From Cyclobacteriaceae bacterium (GTDB taxonomy: Bacteria > Bacteroidota > Bacteroidia > Cytophagales > Cyclobacteriaceae), in NCBI GenBank assembly GCA_016787665.1, contig JAEUUC010000009.1, positions 319,744-383,743 of the forward strand: DNA of 64,000 bases, written 5' to 3'. Under the pieces are notes generated by a model, which worked only from the letters and a program-made list of their open reading frames with translations, was not told where the DNA came from and searched no databases. Shown here one piece after another: positions 15,822 to 25,491 of the stretch; position 1 is the first letter of the stretch, and each line of letters begins with the position of its first letter. Position numbers and translations under genes: made by a program.

Positions 15822-18800
15822 CTTTTCAACATGTTGATGGCCCTGATCTAGATCTTGGATAAACACAAGGTACGCTCCTGCAGGAATACCTCTCAACGAA
15901 ATTGGTGTATTTGCTCCAGTGTTAAGTGACTCTTGAACTGTCTGTCCACTCAAGGATACAACACGAATTGAAAATGTTGCTTGAGTCGGATGACGAACAA
16001 AAAATTCGCTCCTTGTAGGGTTGGGGTAAAGGATATAAATCTCGCTGACCGCTACTGAGGTTATTATTCTCTCTGTCACCGTAAGATCAAATTCATCGCT
16101 CACTGCTGCCAATTTTTCATCGATTGCAATAACCCGGATACTATAAATTCCGGCAGAGCCGATGGGCGCACGCCCACTGAAGATCGGATTTTCAAAATCT
16201 AGCCAGTCTGGAAGAGCGGTTCCGTTTGCAAGTGTTGCCGTGTAATTGAGGGTAGCATTTTCCGGATCGCGAAACGAATTACGGTTTATTTCAAACGTAA
16301 AATCAACATTTTCATCAATCACAACATCAATGAGGGGTTGATCAAGCACCGGATGTTGATTTGGGGGTTCCTCAATCCTGATGTCAAAAAAGTCAAAAGC
16401 TTGCGCCCCTTCCTGATCTGAGGCCAATAGTTTAAATGATTGAATGCCCAATGACTCCATTGGAGGAGTACCCATCATTTTCCGCGTGGCACCATCAAAA
16501 AATAGCCAAGCCGGCAGAGCAGCTCCATCGTCTGCAAAAAGCTGATAAATCAAATCTTGGCCTTCGGGATCTGAAAATGTATTGGCGGGTACTTGAAATT
16601 CAAACGGTTGACCCGCAGTCGCGGTCATGTCGGGAATGGCATTTATTAGTGTGGGGGCTTGATTAGGTGGTCGGACCACGATGTTAAACGTGTCGGACAC
16701 CGAGGCAGCACCGTCAAAGGCTACCAGAGTAATTTGATAATCTGTCAATGTTCCCTCGGGTGGCATTCCTGAATAGAGTCCCGAACTTCCATGAAACGTC
16801 AACCAGTCTGGAAGCCTACTACCGGAGCTCAAACCTGTCGTCAGAACTAATGGCTGCCCCTCCGGGTCGACAAAAGTGTTTGCCGGCACCCTAAAGGAAA
16901 AAGGAGCATTTATTGTTGTTCGTTGGTCGGCAATTGGGTTGGCCAGATATGGACTGAGGTTGGGTTGATTCTTGTAAACATTGACTGTACCGGCAGTTTC
17001 ATCCACTTCGTTGTTGGCCGGTTCTCCAACCACAAGTAAATCATCATCTAAATCAAGGCTAATCCCAAAATTGGAAAATCTAGTCGCGGACTTGATGTAT
17101 CCGGTCTGGGTCCAATGAGAATTGCGTAGCTGGTAAACATAGGCAAATCCCCGAGCATCAAAGGTGCTGGCGTTCCCAAATACCAAATTTGATCCTTCAA
17201 GTTTGAGCTCCCTCCCGGCATTTCGGTCATTGACATTTGCAATTTGTATAAGTTGTTCATGTTGCCAGGTACCAGCCGTGAGTTTATAGGTAAGTAATTG
17301 GCTTTTTGATGAAACAAGACCGGGGACGCCAATTGCCATACGGTCGTTGGACAATGAGACAGAAAAACCAAGGCCTTCATCTCCGGTCGGGTTGGGATGT
17401 GTGATTACTTGACTTTGAACCCAGTTGGTTCCATTAAATCTGTAAACATAAACCGCCCCCGAGTTGAATGCGGCTAAATCTCTCCCTGGTGCACCAATTG
17501 CAGCATATTCGCCATTCACTGAAACGCTAAGGCCAAATCGATCAACTAATTCTAAACCGAGGCTTTGGGCGGATACTTGTTGCCGCAGCTCCCAATTTGT
17601 GCCATTAAAAAAATAGAAATAGACCTCCGGTAGTGAAAACGTCTGGCCGGACTCAGTCGAAACAACAGCCCAGTTACCATCCAAGGCTATGTTTGCACCA
17701 AACGCGTAAGCGGTCACATCGCTGGGTGGCCTAATGAGTTGACGTTGAATCCATTGATCACCAAGATATTCATAGTAGTACACTCCACCGGGATATAGGT
17801 CTTGGCCGGCAACTCCAAACGGGCGGTTTTGAAACAATAGCTTCCTGTTTTGAATGGCCAAGCCTGATGCAAATCGACCAAAATCGTTGTCAAAAAAAGG
17901 GCTTACCAAGGTTGTGTCGTGATGGTACTCATCGCCTGATTTCCGAAATATCTTTAAAGCAAACTCCTCAGAACTATTCTCGAAATGCCTGGTTTTCACG
18001 GCCAGAAAACCACCGTCTGCTACAAGATTGTCACCAAAACTGAAAAGGAATGCGTTGTCCAAAGGAGCAATTGTCTGCACAATTTCCCATTGGGCTACTA
18101 CATTTTTTAATACGAAGAGTTGCCCTTTTTGAGGTGCCCCGCTGTCGCCAATAAGTAGGCACTGATCATGGACAGCGATGGTAAATCCAAATCTCGTGGT
18201 CCCCCCATTATTCGGTCGTTGAATTAATTGCTCAAAAATCCAATCTTCACCAGCGCGTCTGAAAACAGTAGTTCGATCCGATACGCCAGGCCCCACCACG
18301 TCAGATCCTACTACTAATTGATTGTCTCCCATCGCCACCGACCAGCCTTGACGACCATTTGTGGTAAACTGATGGCTCCAGGTTTTCACCCAACTACCAT
18401 TAACGCGTTGGAAGACAAAAACAGAACCGCTGTCATCGTTCGGATTTGAATTCGCATCACGATAAGGGGCCCCTATAACAACTTGTTGATTCTTTAGTTG
18501 AACTGAGGATCCAAATTGCTCACCAGGCTGGGGGCTTGGGTCAGCTATTCGGGCAACCTGACTCCATTCGGACTGTCCATCAAAAAGAAATACTGCTCCA
18601 GTGGACTGATCAGAGGGAATACCGACCACAGCCAAATTCTCTTCCAAATCTACCACAAAACCCAGGCCGGCATTTGGGTTAATACCTTCCGGAGCTAACA
18701 TCCGTTGTAAAACCCAATTAGGGTTTTTAAAGTGATACAGGTAAACCTGTCCATTGTTGTTAACGTTTGGGTGAAATGCCCCTACGATCAAATGACTATT

Positions 18801-19220
18801 TGTTATGGCTATTGATCTGCCGAACCCACTCTGACCGAGCGAATTTGTTTGAAACAATGTCTGATGAAAGAACACATCTTCGTTCTCGAATCAAAATAAA
18901 TGAACCTTATCGTTCGATCCCACGGCTATCCAATTAGATGAAATGGCAACGCTCGTTCCAAATTTGGACTCTGGGTTGTTAATATCCGGATACCTGATTT
19001 TCCGAACTCTTACCCATTCTACTCCATTAAATTTTAACAAAAAGGCAACTCCCTCTCCCGAAGTCACTGCATAATTTCCAAACACATCAATGGCAACTCC
19101 AGCACCACTAGGTGCTAACGGCTCGGGAAAAATTTTCTTGAGAAATGACCAATCTTGCGCAAACCCAAAAGTTACTGTGGCAGACAAAAAGACTGAAATG
19201 AAAAAAATTCTCAAGATCAT
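15804..19220 (-). pseudogene. T9SS-secreted beta-propeller/Ig-like protein split by one in-frame TGA
   Basis: The frame runs 1,138 codons with one stop, a TGA at 18891-18893. The N-terminal piece (109 codons) has a signal peptide (LSATVTFGFAQ). The rest carries many FG-GAP-like propeller repeats (for example GAVYVYRFNGTNW, NGQVYLYHFKNPNW), then four Ig/cadherin-like domains (about 650-950 of the long piece: PDWLTF, PAWLFF), and ends with a type A sorting domain (LYPNPTRSEFF, FIQDLDQG, EKLFIRD). The TGA falls inside a repeat, where sister repeats have Arg, His or Phe. The long piece alone lacks a signal peptide, so it could not be secreted. The intact protein would be a surface or released adhesin-like protein. 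A sequencing error could mimic this. Confidence 0.85.
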
Positions 19221-19282
19221 GAAGTCAATCTACCTCCCCTTTGTCAAATAATCAAACAGCGCCAAGATATCAACGAAAAATG

Positions 19283-20248
19283 CTACTTCTGCCGGGCCGA
19301 AATCTCTTCCGCATACGCTTTCAAAGCATCCGCCTTTACGCTCAAAGCATTCAAGGAAGCAAACGCCTGCGTAAAGTAGCTGTCGATCTTCGCCTGCGTG
19401 AGTTCCCGTATTCCCAGTGATTCGTAGATGCCGGTCACCGCTTTGACCTTTTTCCGCTTATCGAACTTTTTGGCGGCCAGCCACTTCTGCAATTCCGCCT
19501 TCGGCTTGCCTTTGGCTAACGCCAATGCCTTAATGAGCAAATACGTTTTTTTGTTGGCGATGATATCGCCACCCACCTGCTTGCCAAACTTTTTCTGATC
19601 GGCAAACACATCGAGCAGATCATCTTTCAATTGAAAGCCAATACCCATGTTGATGCCAAAATCATACAAGGCCTTTCGATCATCTTCGGGTGCATCGGCC
19701 AGCAGCGCACCTAACTCAAGACTGAAGCCCAACAACACTGCGGTCTTCAAACGAATCATCTCCAGGTACTGCGCTTCCGAAACCCGCGCCTTGGTTTCAA
19801 ACTCCATATCCCATTGCTGGCCTTCACAAACTTCGGCAGCGGTGCGGTTAAACAGGGGCAGCACTTCGGTTAGCTGGTTTATGGGGATGTGTAACAACTG
19901 ATCGTACACGCGCACGAGCATCACATCCCCGGAAAGAATGGCCGTGTTCACATTCCATTTCTTGTGCACCGTTGCTTTACCCCTGCGCAACGGGGCCTGG
20001 TCCATGATGTCATCGTGCATCAGGGTGAAATTATGAAAGGCCTCCACCGCAGCCGCTACCGGAATTACACGGCTGACATCTGTTTTATACAACGAGTAAG
20101 CAGCACATACCAACATCGGCCGCATGCGCTTGCCACCCAATTTCATAATGTACCGGATGGGTTCGTAGAGCGAAGATGGTGATGTACCCCACTTTTGTTT
20201 TGCGAGGTGGCTTTCTAGATTTACCAACCATTGACTGGTAGTTGACAT
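19283..20248 (-). CDS. Polyprenyl synthetase (trans-isoprenyl diphosphate synthase)
   Basis: 321 residues with both Asp-rich motifs: LMHDDIMDQAPLRRGK around residue 80 and KDDLLDVFAD around 210, with GGKRMRPML near 45. The enzyme condenses isopentenyl diphosphate onto allylic diphosphates. The residues before the first motif (FHNFT) are those that set chain length, but product length is not safely readable. It may supply geranylgeranyl or a quinone side chain. The downstream neighbour in the same strand is the T9SS gene after 62 bases. Confidence 0.88.
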   Translation of the reverse strand: MSTTSQWLVNLESHLAKQKWGTSPSSLYEPIRYIMKLGGKRMRPMLVCAAYSLYKTDVSRVIPVAAAVEAFHNFTLMHDDIMDQAPLRRGKATVHKKWNVNTAILSGDVMLVRVYDQLLHIPINQLTEVLPLFNRTAAEVCEGQQWDMEFETKARVSEAQYLEMIRLKTAVLLGFSLELGALLADAPEDDRKALYDFGINMGIGFQLKDDLLDVFADQKKFGKQVGGDIIANKKTYLLIKALALAKGKPKAELQKWLAAKKFDKRKKVKAVTGIYESLGIRELTQAKIDSYFTQAFASLNALSVKADALKAYAEEISARQK

Positions 20249-20272
20249 TTTATAAATATAAGTTTTGAAATC

Positions 20273-21181
20273 TTAGGGCAGTTGATAATTGACTCTTCTT
20301 AGGCTGTCAATCTTCGCCTGAAGTTGTAAACTGGGTAGTCCAATACCAATTCGATTTTTATTGACCACACCTAAATTAGGTATCATCGGAGCAAGTCCGC
20401 CTTCTTGACTTTGATAGGTGCCATGAGTTTGTGGTTGTCCATTATAGAGTTGATACTGATCCAATAATCTCCCTACTTCCAAGGGGTTGCACTGCCCACT
20501 TCTTACAAACTCAATAAGCTTTGGCACAAAATAAGCAAGCCGGATTGAATCTTCTGTGTGGAGAAGAATAGTCCCGATATCAGTATGCGTTTGGTCAAGT
20601 GAGTAGTGTCCCACATTTTTATTGTTAGGATATCCTATTTCTTCAAAAATCTCAATTAGCTTTTTGGTATTTATCCGATCAATACTATCCTGTTTCAATT
20701 GTTTGTACCCATTATTTCGGTACATCTGATCGGTGTGCATCATTTCATGTATTTCACTCCTCAGCCTTCGGTTTACCTGCAACTCATAATCGCTTCTTAG
20801 CTTCGGATAGTCGGCTATTAGCTTTTTACCCTCTTGGGAATTGAACGCTTCGCGAAAGAGAGAGTCTTCCAACCAATATTGAAGCTCATAGCCTTCATCA
20901 ATACTATACCTGATGAATTGCAAACACTCCTGGTTTCGCCCCAGACGAGCACAGACTTCAGCATAGTTCAACATCTCATAATAGAGAACTGTGTTGACTG
21001 GCTTGCAATTTTCAAAGGCTTTTTGATAGTATTCGCTTGCGCGTTGGTATTTCCTATCCTGAAAAGCGAGTTCCGCTTCATAAACATGGGGAAAGTAGTC
21101 AGTAATGTAATCACAACTTCTTCTCTCGATTGCACCCTTGCAACCGATAAGCATGATGACCGATAACCAAACTAGCCGCAT
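20273..21181 (-). CDS. Lipoprotein, DUF6624-like
   Basis: 302 residues with a lipobox (IMLIGC). The first half has TPR-like helices (AELAFQDRKYQRASEYYQKAF, LNYAEVCARLGRNQECLQFI). The C-terminal half (DIGTILLHTEDSIRLAYFVP, then QCNPLEVGRLLDQYQLYNGQPQTHGT) resembles the DUF6624 pattern. No function is known. The coding sequence is clearly more AT-rich than purine and iron genes next to it. It starts 10 bases inside the end of the small upstream gene. Confidence 0.65.
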   Translation of the reverse strand: MRLVWLSVIMLIGCKGAIERRSCDYITDYFPHVYEAELAFQDRKYQRASEYYQKAFENCKPVNTVLYYEMLNYAEVCARLGRNQECLQFIRYSIDEGYELQYWLEDSLFREAFNSQEGKKLIADYPKLRSDYELQVNRRLRSEIHEMMHTDQMYRNNGYKQLKQDSIDRINTKKLIEIFEEIGYPNNKNVGHYSLDQTHTDIGTILLHTEDSIRLAYFVPKLIEFVRSGQCNPLEVGRLLDQYQLYNGQPQTHGTYQSQEGGLAPMIPNLGVVNKNRIGIGLPSLQLQAKIDSLRRVNYQLP

Positions 21182-21318
21182 CCAAGATTTTTCTTTAAGT
21201 CACGCACAGGCAAACCGCCAAAGTCCCAGGTGTTGTCGTCCGCAACGGGAGGTTGAATGGGCTGCCCTTTTGCCGGTTTGAGTGGGCGCGGCTTCTTTTT
21301 CTCGTGCTTTTTTTTCAA
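21172..21318 (-). CDS. Small Lys/Pro-rich protein, 48 residues
   Basis: Reads from a TTG at 21318 to a TAG at 21172 and is too short for a 60-codon cut-off. Sequence features are a basic start (KKKHEKKKPRP), then PVADDNTWDFGGLP and the end RDLKKNLGCG with a near-terminal Cys. No ATG is available in frame after the upstream stop. The non-random ending and overlap with the next gene suggest real coding. I recall similar short Cytophagales ORFs but cannot verify that here. Confidence 0.45.
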   Translation of the reverse strand: MKKKHEKKKPRPLKPAKGQPIQPPVADDNTWDFGGLPVRDLKKNLGCG

Positions 21319-21419
21319 CTGGAAAAATCAAAAAACAAGAATACAACAAATGACCGAAGTCTTTGGTTAGCACTGGCCAGCCGTCTATCTTGCGCTGTTT
21401 AAAATCGGTCTAAATAAGC

Positions 21420-21650
21420 TTGCAAAACCTTAAAAATGTGGCAGAAATGGCCCCTGGGGAAACCGCGGTGATTGCCGGGTTCCACGATGAGGAGCTATCG
21501 GTTAAACTGCTGGAAATGGGCTTTCTTCCCGGTTCATCGGTGCGCTTTAACTACGCGGCCCCCCTGGGCGATCCGGTTTGTGTCACCATTTCGGGCTTTG
21601 ATCTTTCGCTGCGCGTGAGCGAGGCGGCCACCATTGCAATCCTCCGGTAA
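21420..21650 (+). CDS. feoA: Ferrous iron transport protein A
   Basis: 76 residues of the SH3-like FeoA fold: APGETAVIAGF, LLEMGFLPGSSV, APLGDPVCVTISGF, LSLRVSEAATI. It is a small cytoplasmic partner of FeoB. A TTG at 21420 is the first usable start after an in-frame stop; a GTG six codons later is possible. feoB starts two bases after the stop codon. Confidence 0.9.
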   Translation: MQNLKNVAEMAPGETAVIAGFHDEELSVKLLEMGFLPGSSVRFNYAAPLGDPVCVTISGFDLSLRVSEAATIAILR

Positions 21651-21651
21651 C

Positions 21652-23766
21652 ATGGCGCAGTCACCCCACCTTCGCATCGCGCTGGCCGGCAAACCCAATT
21701 CCGGTAAATCGTCTCTGTTCAATCAACTCACGGGACTCAACCAAAAGACCGGCAACTTCCCCGGAGTTACGGTAGATAAGCACATTGGCTATTGTCAACT
21801 CAACGCCACTACCCGCGCGCAAATTATTGACCTGCCGGGCACGTTCAGTATTTACCCGCGCACACTGGATGAAAAAATTGTATCGGAAATACTGGTGGAT
21901 GCTACAGGCGAAAACTACCCGGACCGCGTGGTGTTGGTAGCCGATGCAACCAATCTCAAAAACTGTTTTCTCCTGCTTACGCAGATGGTGGATTTACAAA
22001 TCCCCACGATACTGGCGCTCAACATGGTGGATCTGGCGGCCCAGGCGGGCATGGAGTTCGACATCGCCCAGTTGCAAAAGCAACTGGATGTACCGGTGGT
22101 GATGATTAATGCGCGCACCGGTTCCGGCTTGGATGAACTGAAAGAAAAAATGGCGGCTCCGCTGCCGAAATCCTCGCTTCATGTGTATGAGCCGGATGCC
22201 GAGTTAATCCCCATTTTGGACAAGATCCAGGCGGAATTACACTTGAAATCGCGCCACGCAGCGTTTATCGTGCTGCAGCAGTGGAATCAAATGAATTTTC
22301 TTCCGGACCCGAAGAAAAAAGAACTGCAACAACTGGCTCACGATATCCGGTTTTTTCCGGCCAAGTATCAAGGGGCCGAGACCGTGCAGCGCTATGGTTT
22401 CATTCAGGGTGTGCTTAACGCGGTTACGAGCAAAGTGGCCGACAAGGAGTGGAAGAAAAACACGTACCGACTTGATCGCATCCTCACCCATAAGATCTGG
22501 GGCTATGTGATCTTCCTGTTCATACTGTTCAGCATTTTTCAATCCATATTCCTTATTGCCCAGGTCCCTATGGATTGGATCGACCAAGGCTTTGCTAATC
22601 TGAGTAGCTACCTCTCCGGTGTTTTTCCGGACGGGCCATTTTTTGATCTGATCACGCAGGGCATTGTACCCGGCATTGGCGGCATTGTTATCTTCATTCC
22701 ACAAATCGCCATTCTGTTTGCGTTTATTTCCATTCTCGAAGAAACCGGCTACATGGCGCGTGTAGTTTTTCTCATGGACAAAATCATGCGCAAGTTTGGG
22801 CTCAACGGAAAAAGTGTGGTGCCGTTGATTTCCGGCTGGGCCTGTGCCATTCCCGCCATCATGGCCACCCGCACCATCGATAACTGGAAGGACCGGCTGA
22901 TCACCATTTTTGTAACCCCCTTCATGAGTTGTTCCGCCCGCCTGCCGGTGTTTGCCATAATGGTGGGGCTTGTAGTTCCTGCCAATAACTTACTCTGGTT
23001 CATAAACCTGCAAGGCGTTGCACTGATGGGTCTCTACTTGCTCGGTTTTGTGGCTGCCCTCGGTACCGCCCTGATCATGAAACTGTGGGTGAAAACCACG
23101 GAAAAGAGCTACCTGCTGATGGAGATGCCCACCTACCGAACCCCCAAGTGGAGCAATGTTGGCTACACGATTCTGGAGAAAACGAACGCGTTTGTGTTCG
23201 AGGCGGGTAAAGTCATTCTGGCGATCTCAATTGTGCTGTGGGTGCTGGCGAGTTACGGCCCCGGTGATGCCATGCAACAAGCCGAACAGCGCGTGACTGC
23301 ACAAGCCCAGCAAAACAATTGGAGTGCTGAAGATACTGAGCGGGTGCTCGCGGCTGAGCAACTCGAAAATTCCTATGCCGGCAAGCTGGGCAAGTTCATC
23401 GAGCCCGCCATTCGCCCGTTGGGTTACGATTGGAAAATCGGCATCGCCCTGATCACCTCCTTTGCAGCGCGTGAAGTATTCGTTGGCACAGTAGCGACTA
23501 TCTACAGCATCGGCAGCACGGACGACACGGCAACGGTGAAAGGTCGTTTAAAAGCCGAGGTTAATCCCGAGACGGGCGGACCACGTTTTACTCCCGCTGT
23601 GGGCTTTTCATTGCTGATCTTTTACACTTTCGCCATGCAGTGCATGAGTACGCTGGCCATCGTCAGGCGCGAGACCAAAGGCTGGAAATGGCCCGTGATT
23701 CAGCTGGCCTATATGACCGGCCTCGCTTATCTGTCGGCTTTGGCTGTTTATCAACTGATGGCCTGA
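21652..23766 (+). CDS. feoB: Ferrous iron transporter B
   Basis: 704 residues. The N-terminal GTPase domain shows G1 (GKPNSGKSS), G2 (GNFPGVTVD), G3 (DLPG) and G4 (NMVD). A helical GDI region follows, then a membrane part of about ten helices with two gate domains (IVIFIPQIAILFAFISILEE and the second FSLLIFYTFAMQC-like). It imports Fe2+ across the inner membrane. ATG 21652 is chosen; six more codons from a TTG would overlap feoA. With feoA it forms a clear operon. Confidence 0.95.
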   Translation: MAQSPHLRIALAGKPNSGKSSLFNQLTGLNQKTGNFPGVTVDKHIGYCQLNATTRAQIIDLPGTFSIYPRTLDEKIVSEILVDATGENYPDRVVLVADATNLKNCFLLLTQMVDLQIPTILALNMVDLAAQAGMEFDIAQLQKQLDVPVVMINARTGSGLDELKEKMAAPLPKSSLHVYEPDAELIPILDKIQAELHLKSRHAAFIVLQQWNQMNFLPDPKKKELQQLAHDIRFFPAKYQGAETVQRYGFIQGVLNAVTSKVADKEWKKNTYRLDRILTHKIWGYVIFLFILFSIFQSIFLIAQVPMDWIDQGFANLSSYLSGVFPDGPFFDLITQGIVPGIGGIVIFIPQIAILFAFISILEETGYMARVVFLMDKIMRKFGLNGKSVVPLISGWACAIPAIMATRTIDNWKDRLITIFVTPFMSCSARLPVFAIMVGLVVPANNLLWFINLQGVALMGLYLLGFVAALGTALIMKLWVKTTEKSYLLMEMPTYRTPKWSNVGYTILEKTNAFVFEAGKVILAISIVLWVLASYGPGDAMQQAEQRVTAQAQQNNWSAEDTERVLAAEQLENSYAGKLGKFIEPAIRPLGYDWKIGIALITSFAAREVFVGTVATIYSIGSTDDTATVKGRLKAEVNPETGGPRFTPAVGFSLLIFYTFAMQCMSTLAIVRRETKGWKWPVIQLAYMTGLAYLSALAVYQLMA

Positions 23767-23787
23767 GGCAAAATCCCTATTTTTGCC
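23767..23787 (+). terminator. Hairpin between feoB and purK, overlapping a -7 box
   Basis: GGCAAAA (23767-23773) pairs with TTTTGCC (23781-23787) around a seven-base loop right after the feoB stop. The right arm also contains TATTTTTG (23778-23785), a TAnnTTTG box ending nine bases before the purK ATG. The region may both end feoAB and start purKE. Confidence 0.4.
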
Positions 23788-23794
23788 GCTCTAC

Positions 23795-24925
23795 ATGGGC
23801 ATTCAGCAACAGAAGCTAGGCGTTTTGGGTGGCGGGCAGTTGGGCCGCATGCTCCTTCAGGCGGGTCTCGATCTCAATATTCAATTTTCAGTACTTGACC
23901 CGGATGCCCAGGCCCCGTGCTATTCCCTCGCCTCATTTACGCAGGGTAAACTCACCGACTTTGACACTGTGATGGCATTCGGCCAGGGTTGCGATATCAT
24001 CACCATTGAGATTGAAAACGTAAACACCCGGGCGTTGCGCGAACTCGAGAAGATGGGCAAAAAGGTTTTTCCGCAACCCCATCTGATTGAACTCATCCAG
24101 GACAAGCGCACACAAAAAGAATTTTACCGCACCCACCACATTCCAACTGCCGAATTTGTGCTCGTGGAAAATCGCGCGGACGTGCAACAGCATGGCGCCT
24201 TTTTGCCAGCCGTAAACAAGCTCGGCAAAGAAGGCTATGACGGTCGTGGCGTGCAGATGTTGCGCACAGCGGCTGACTTTGACAAAGCCTTTGACAAGCC
24301 CGGCCTGCTGGAAAGACTCATCGACTTTGACCAAGAGATTGCCGTAATAGCCGCGCGAAACGAAAAGTGCGAAGTCGCCACCTTTCCGGCCGTAGAAATG
24401 GTTTTTCACCCGGAGCACAACCTGGTCGAATATCTCTATTCACCGGCATCCATTTCGTTAGCCATCGCGCAGCAGGCCGATCAGGTTGCGCGCAGGCTGG
24501 TGGAGCAATTGCAGTTGGTGGGGTTATTAGCCGTAGAAATGTTCGTGACCAAAGACGGACAAGTGCTGGTGAACGAAGTGGCTCCGCGCCCGCATAACAG
24601 CGGGCATCACACCATCGAGGCTAACGTGACCTCCCAATACGAGCAGCATCTGCGTGCCATTTTCAACCTGCCGCTGGGCGATACGCGTATCGTGCAACCC
24701 AGCGCTATGGTTAACCTGTTGGGTGAGGCTGGCTTCGAAGGGCCGGCCAAATATGAAGGATTAGAAGCGGTGATGAAAGAATCGGGTGTGCATGTGCATC
24801 TCTACGGAAAGAAGAATACCAAACCCTTCCGCAAGATGGGCCACGTAACCCTTACAGGGCAGCATGTGGAAGAGTTGAAAACAAAAGTTGAGTTTGTCAA
24901 ACGAACATTAAAAGTGGTAGCATGA
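23795..24925 (+). CDS. purK: N5-carboxyaminoimidazole ribonucleotide synthase
   Basis: 376 residues of the ATP-grasp family: KLGVLGGGQLGRMLLQA at the start, LGKEGYDGRGVQ (glycine loop), and EVAPRPHNSGHHTIEA (metal site) near residue 260. It makes N5-CAIR from AIR, bicarbonate and ATP in purine synthesis. Its stop overlaps the purE start by four bases (ATGA). A TTG four codons upstream is an alternative start. Confidence 0.95.
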   Translation: MGIQQQKLGVLGGGQLGRMLLQAGLDLNIQFSVLDPDAQAPCYSLASFTQGKLTDFDTVMAFGQGCDIITIEIENVNTRALRELEKMGKKVFPQPHLIELIQDKRTQKEFYRTHHIPTAEFVLVENRADVQQHGAFLPAVNKLGKEGYDGRGVQMLRTAADFDKAFDKPGLLERLIDFDQEIAVIAARNEKCEVATFPAVEMVFHPEHNLVEYLYSPASISLAIAQQADQVARRLVEQLQLVGLLAVEMFVTKDGQVLVNEVAPRPHNSGHHTIEANVTSQYEQHLRAIFNLPLGDTRIVQPSAMVNLLGEAGFEGPAKYEGLEAVMKESGVHVHLYGKKNTKPFRKMGHVTLTGQHVEELKTKVEFVKRTLKVVA

Positions 24926-25431
24926 GCAAACCCGTCATTGGCATCATCATGGGCAGCCAGTCCGACCTCACGGTGATGCGCGAAGCAGCCGAGTTCCTGG
25001 AAGAGATGAAGATTCCGTTTGAGCTGACGGTGGTATCGGCACACCGCACACCGCAACGGATGGTCGAGTACGCCACTTCGGCCCGCTCGCGCGGCCTGCG
25101 CGCTATTGTGGCGGGTGCCGGTGGTGCAGCTCATTTGCCCGGCATGGTAGCTTCGCTGACGTCACTGCCGGTTATTGGTGTACCCATCAAGTCATCCAAC
25201 TCCATTGACGGTTGGGATTCCGTGTTGTCCATCCTCCAAATGCCCTCTGGTGTGCCGGTAGCCACCGTGGCGCTGAACGGAGCCCGAAATGCCGGCATCC
25301 TGGCAGCGCAAATTATTGGCGCCACCGACAAGAAAGTTGGCGCCCGGCTGGACGCCTTCAAAAACGAGTTAAAAACGAAAGTAGAGGCCTCGGTGGCCAC
25401 CTTGCGCAAAAAGGGCTGGAAGTCGGCTTAA
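24922..25431 (+). CDS. purE: N5-CAIR mutase
   Basis: 169 residues of class I PurE: IMGSQSDLTVM, VVSAHRTPQRM, AGAGGAAHLPGMVASLT and GVPIKSSN. It moves the carboxyl group from N5-CAIR to CAIR, the step after PurK. The gene overlaps purK by four bases. Confidence 0.95.
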   Translation: MSKPVIGIIMGSQSDLTVMREAAEFLEEMKIPFELTVVSAHRTPQRMVEYATSARSRGLRAIVAGAGGAAHLPGMVASLTSLPVIGVPIKSSNSIDGWDSVLSILQMPSGVPVATVALNGARNAGILAAQIIGATDKKVGARLDAFKNELKTKVEASVATLRKKGWKSA

Positions 25432-25491
25432 CGCTTTGCTCCTCCCCCGATTATTCAGTACCTTCTCGGCCCATTAGACGAGAAGCACACG

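Noticed and set aside
18891..18893. TGA as selenocysteine codon
   Set aside because: Sister repeats do not have Cys at that place, and no selenocysteine genes are in the window.
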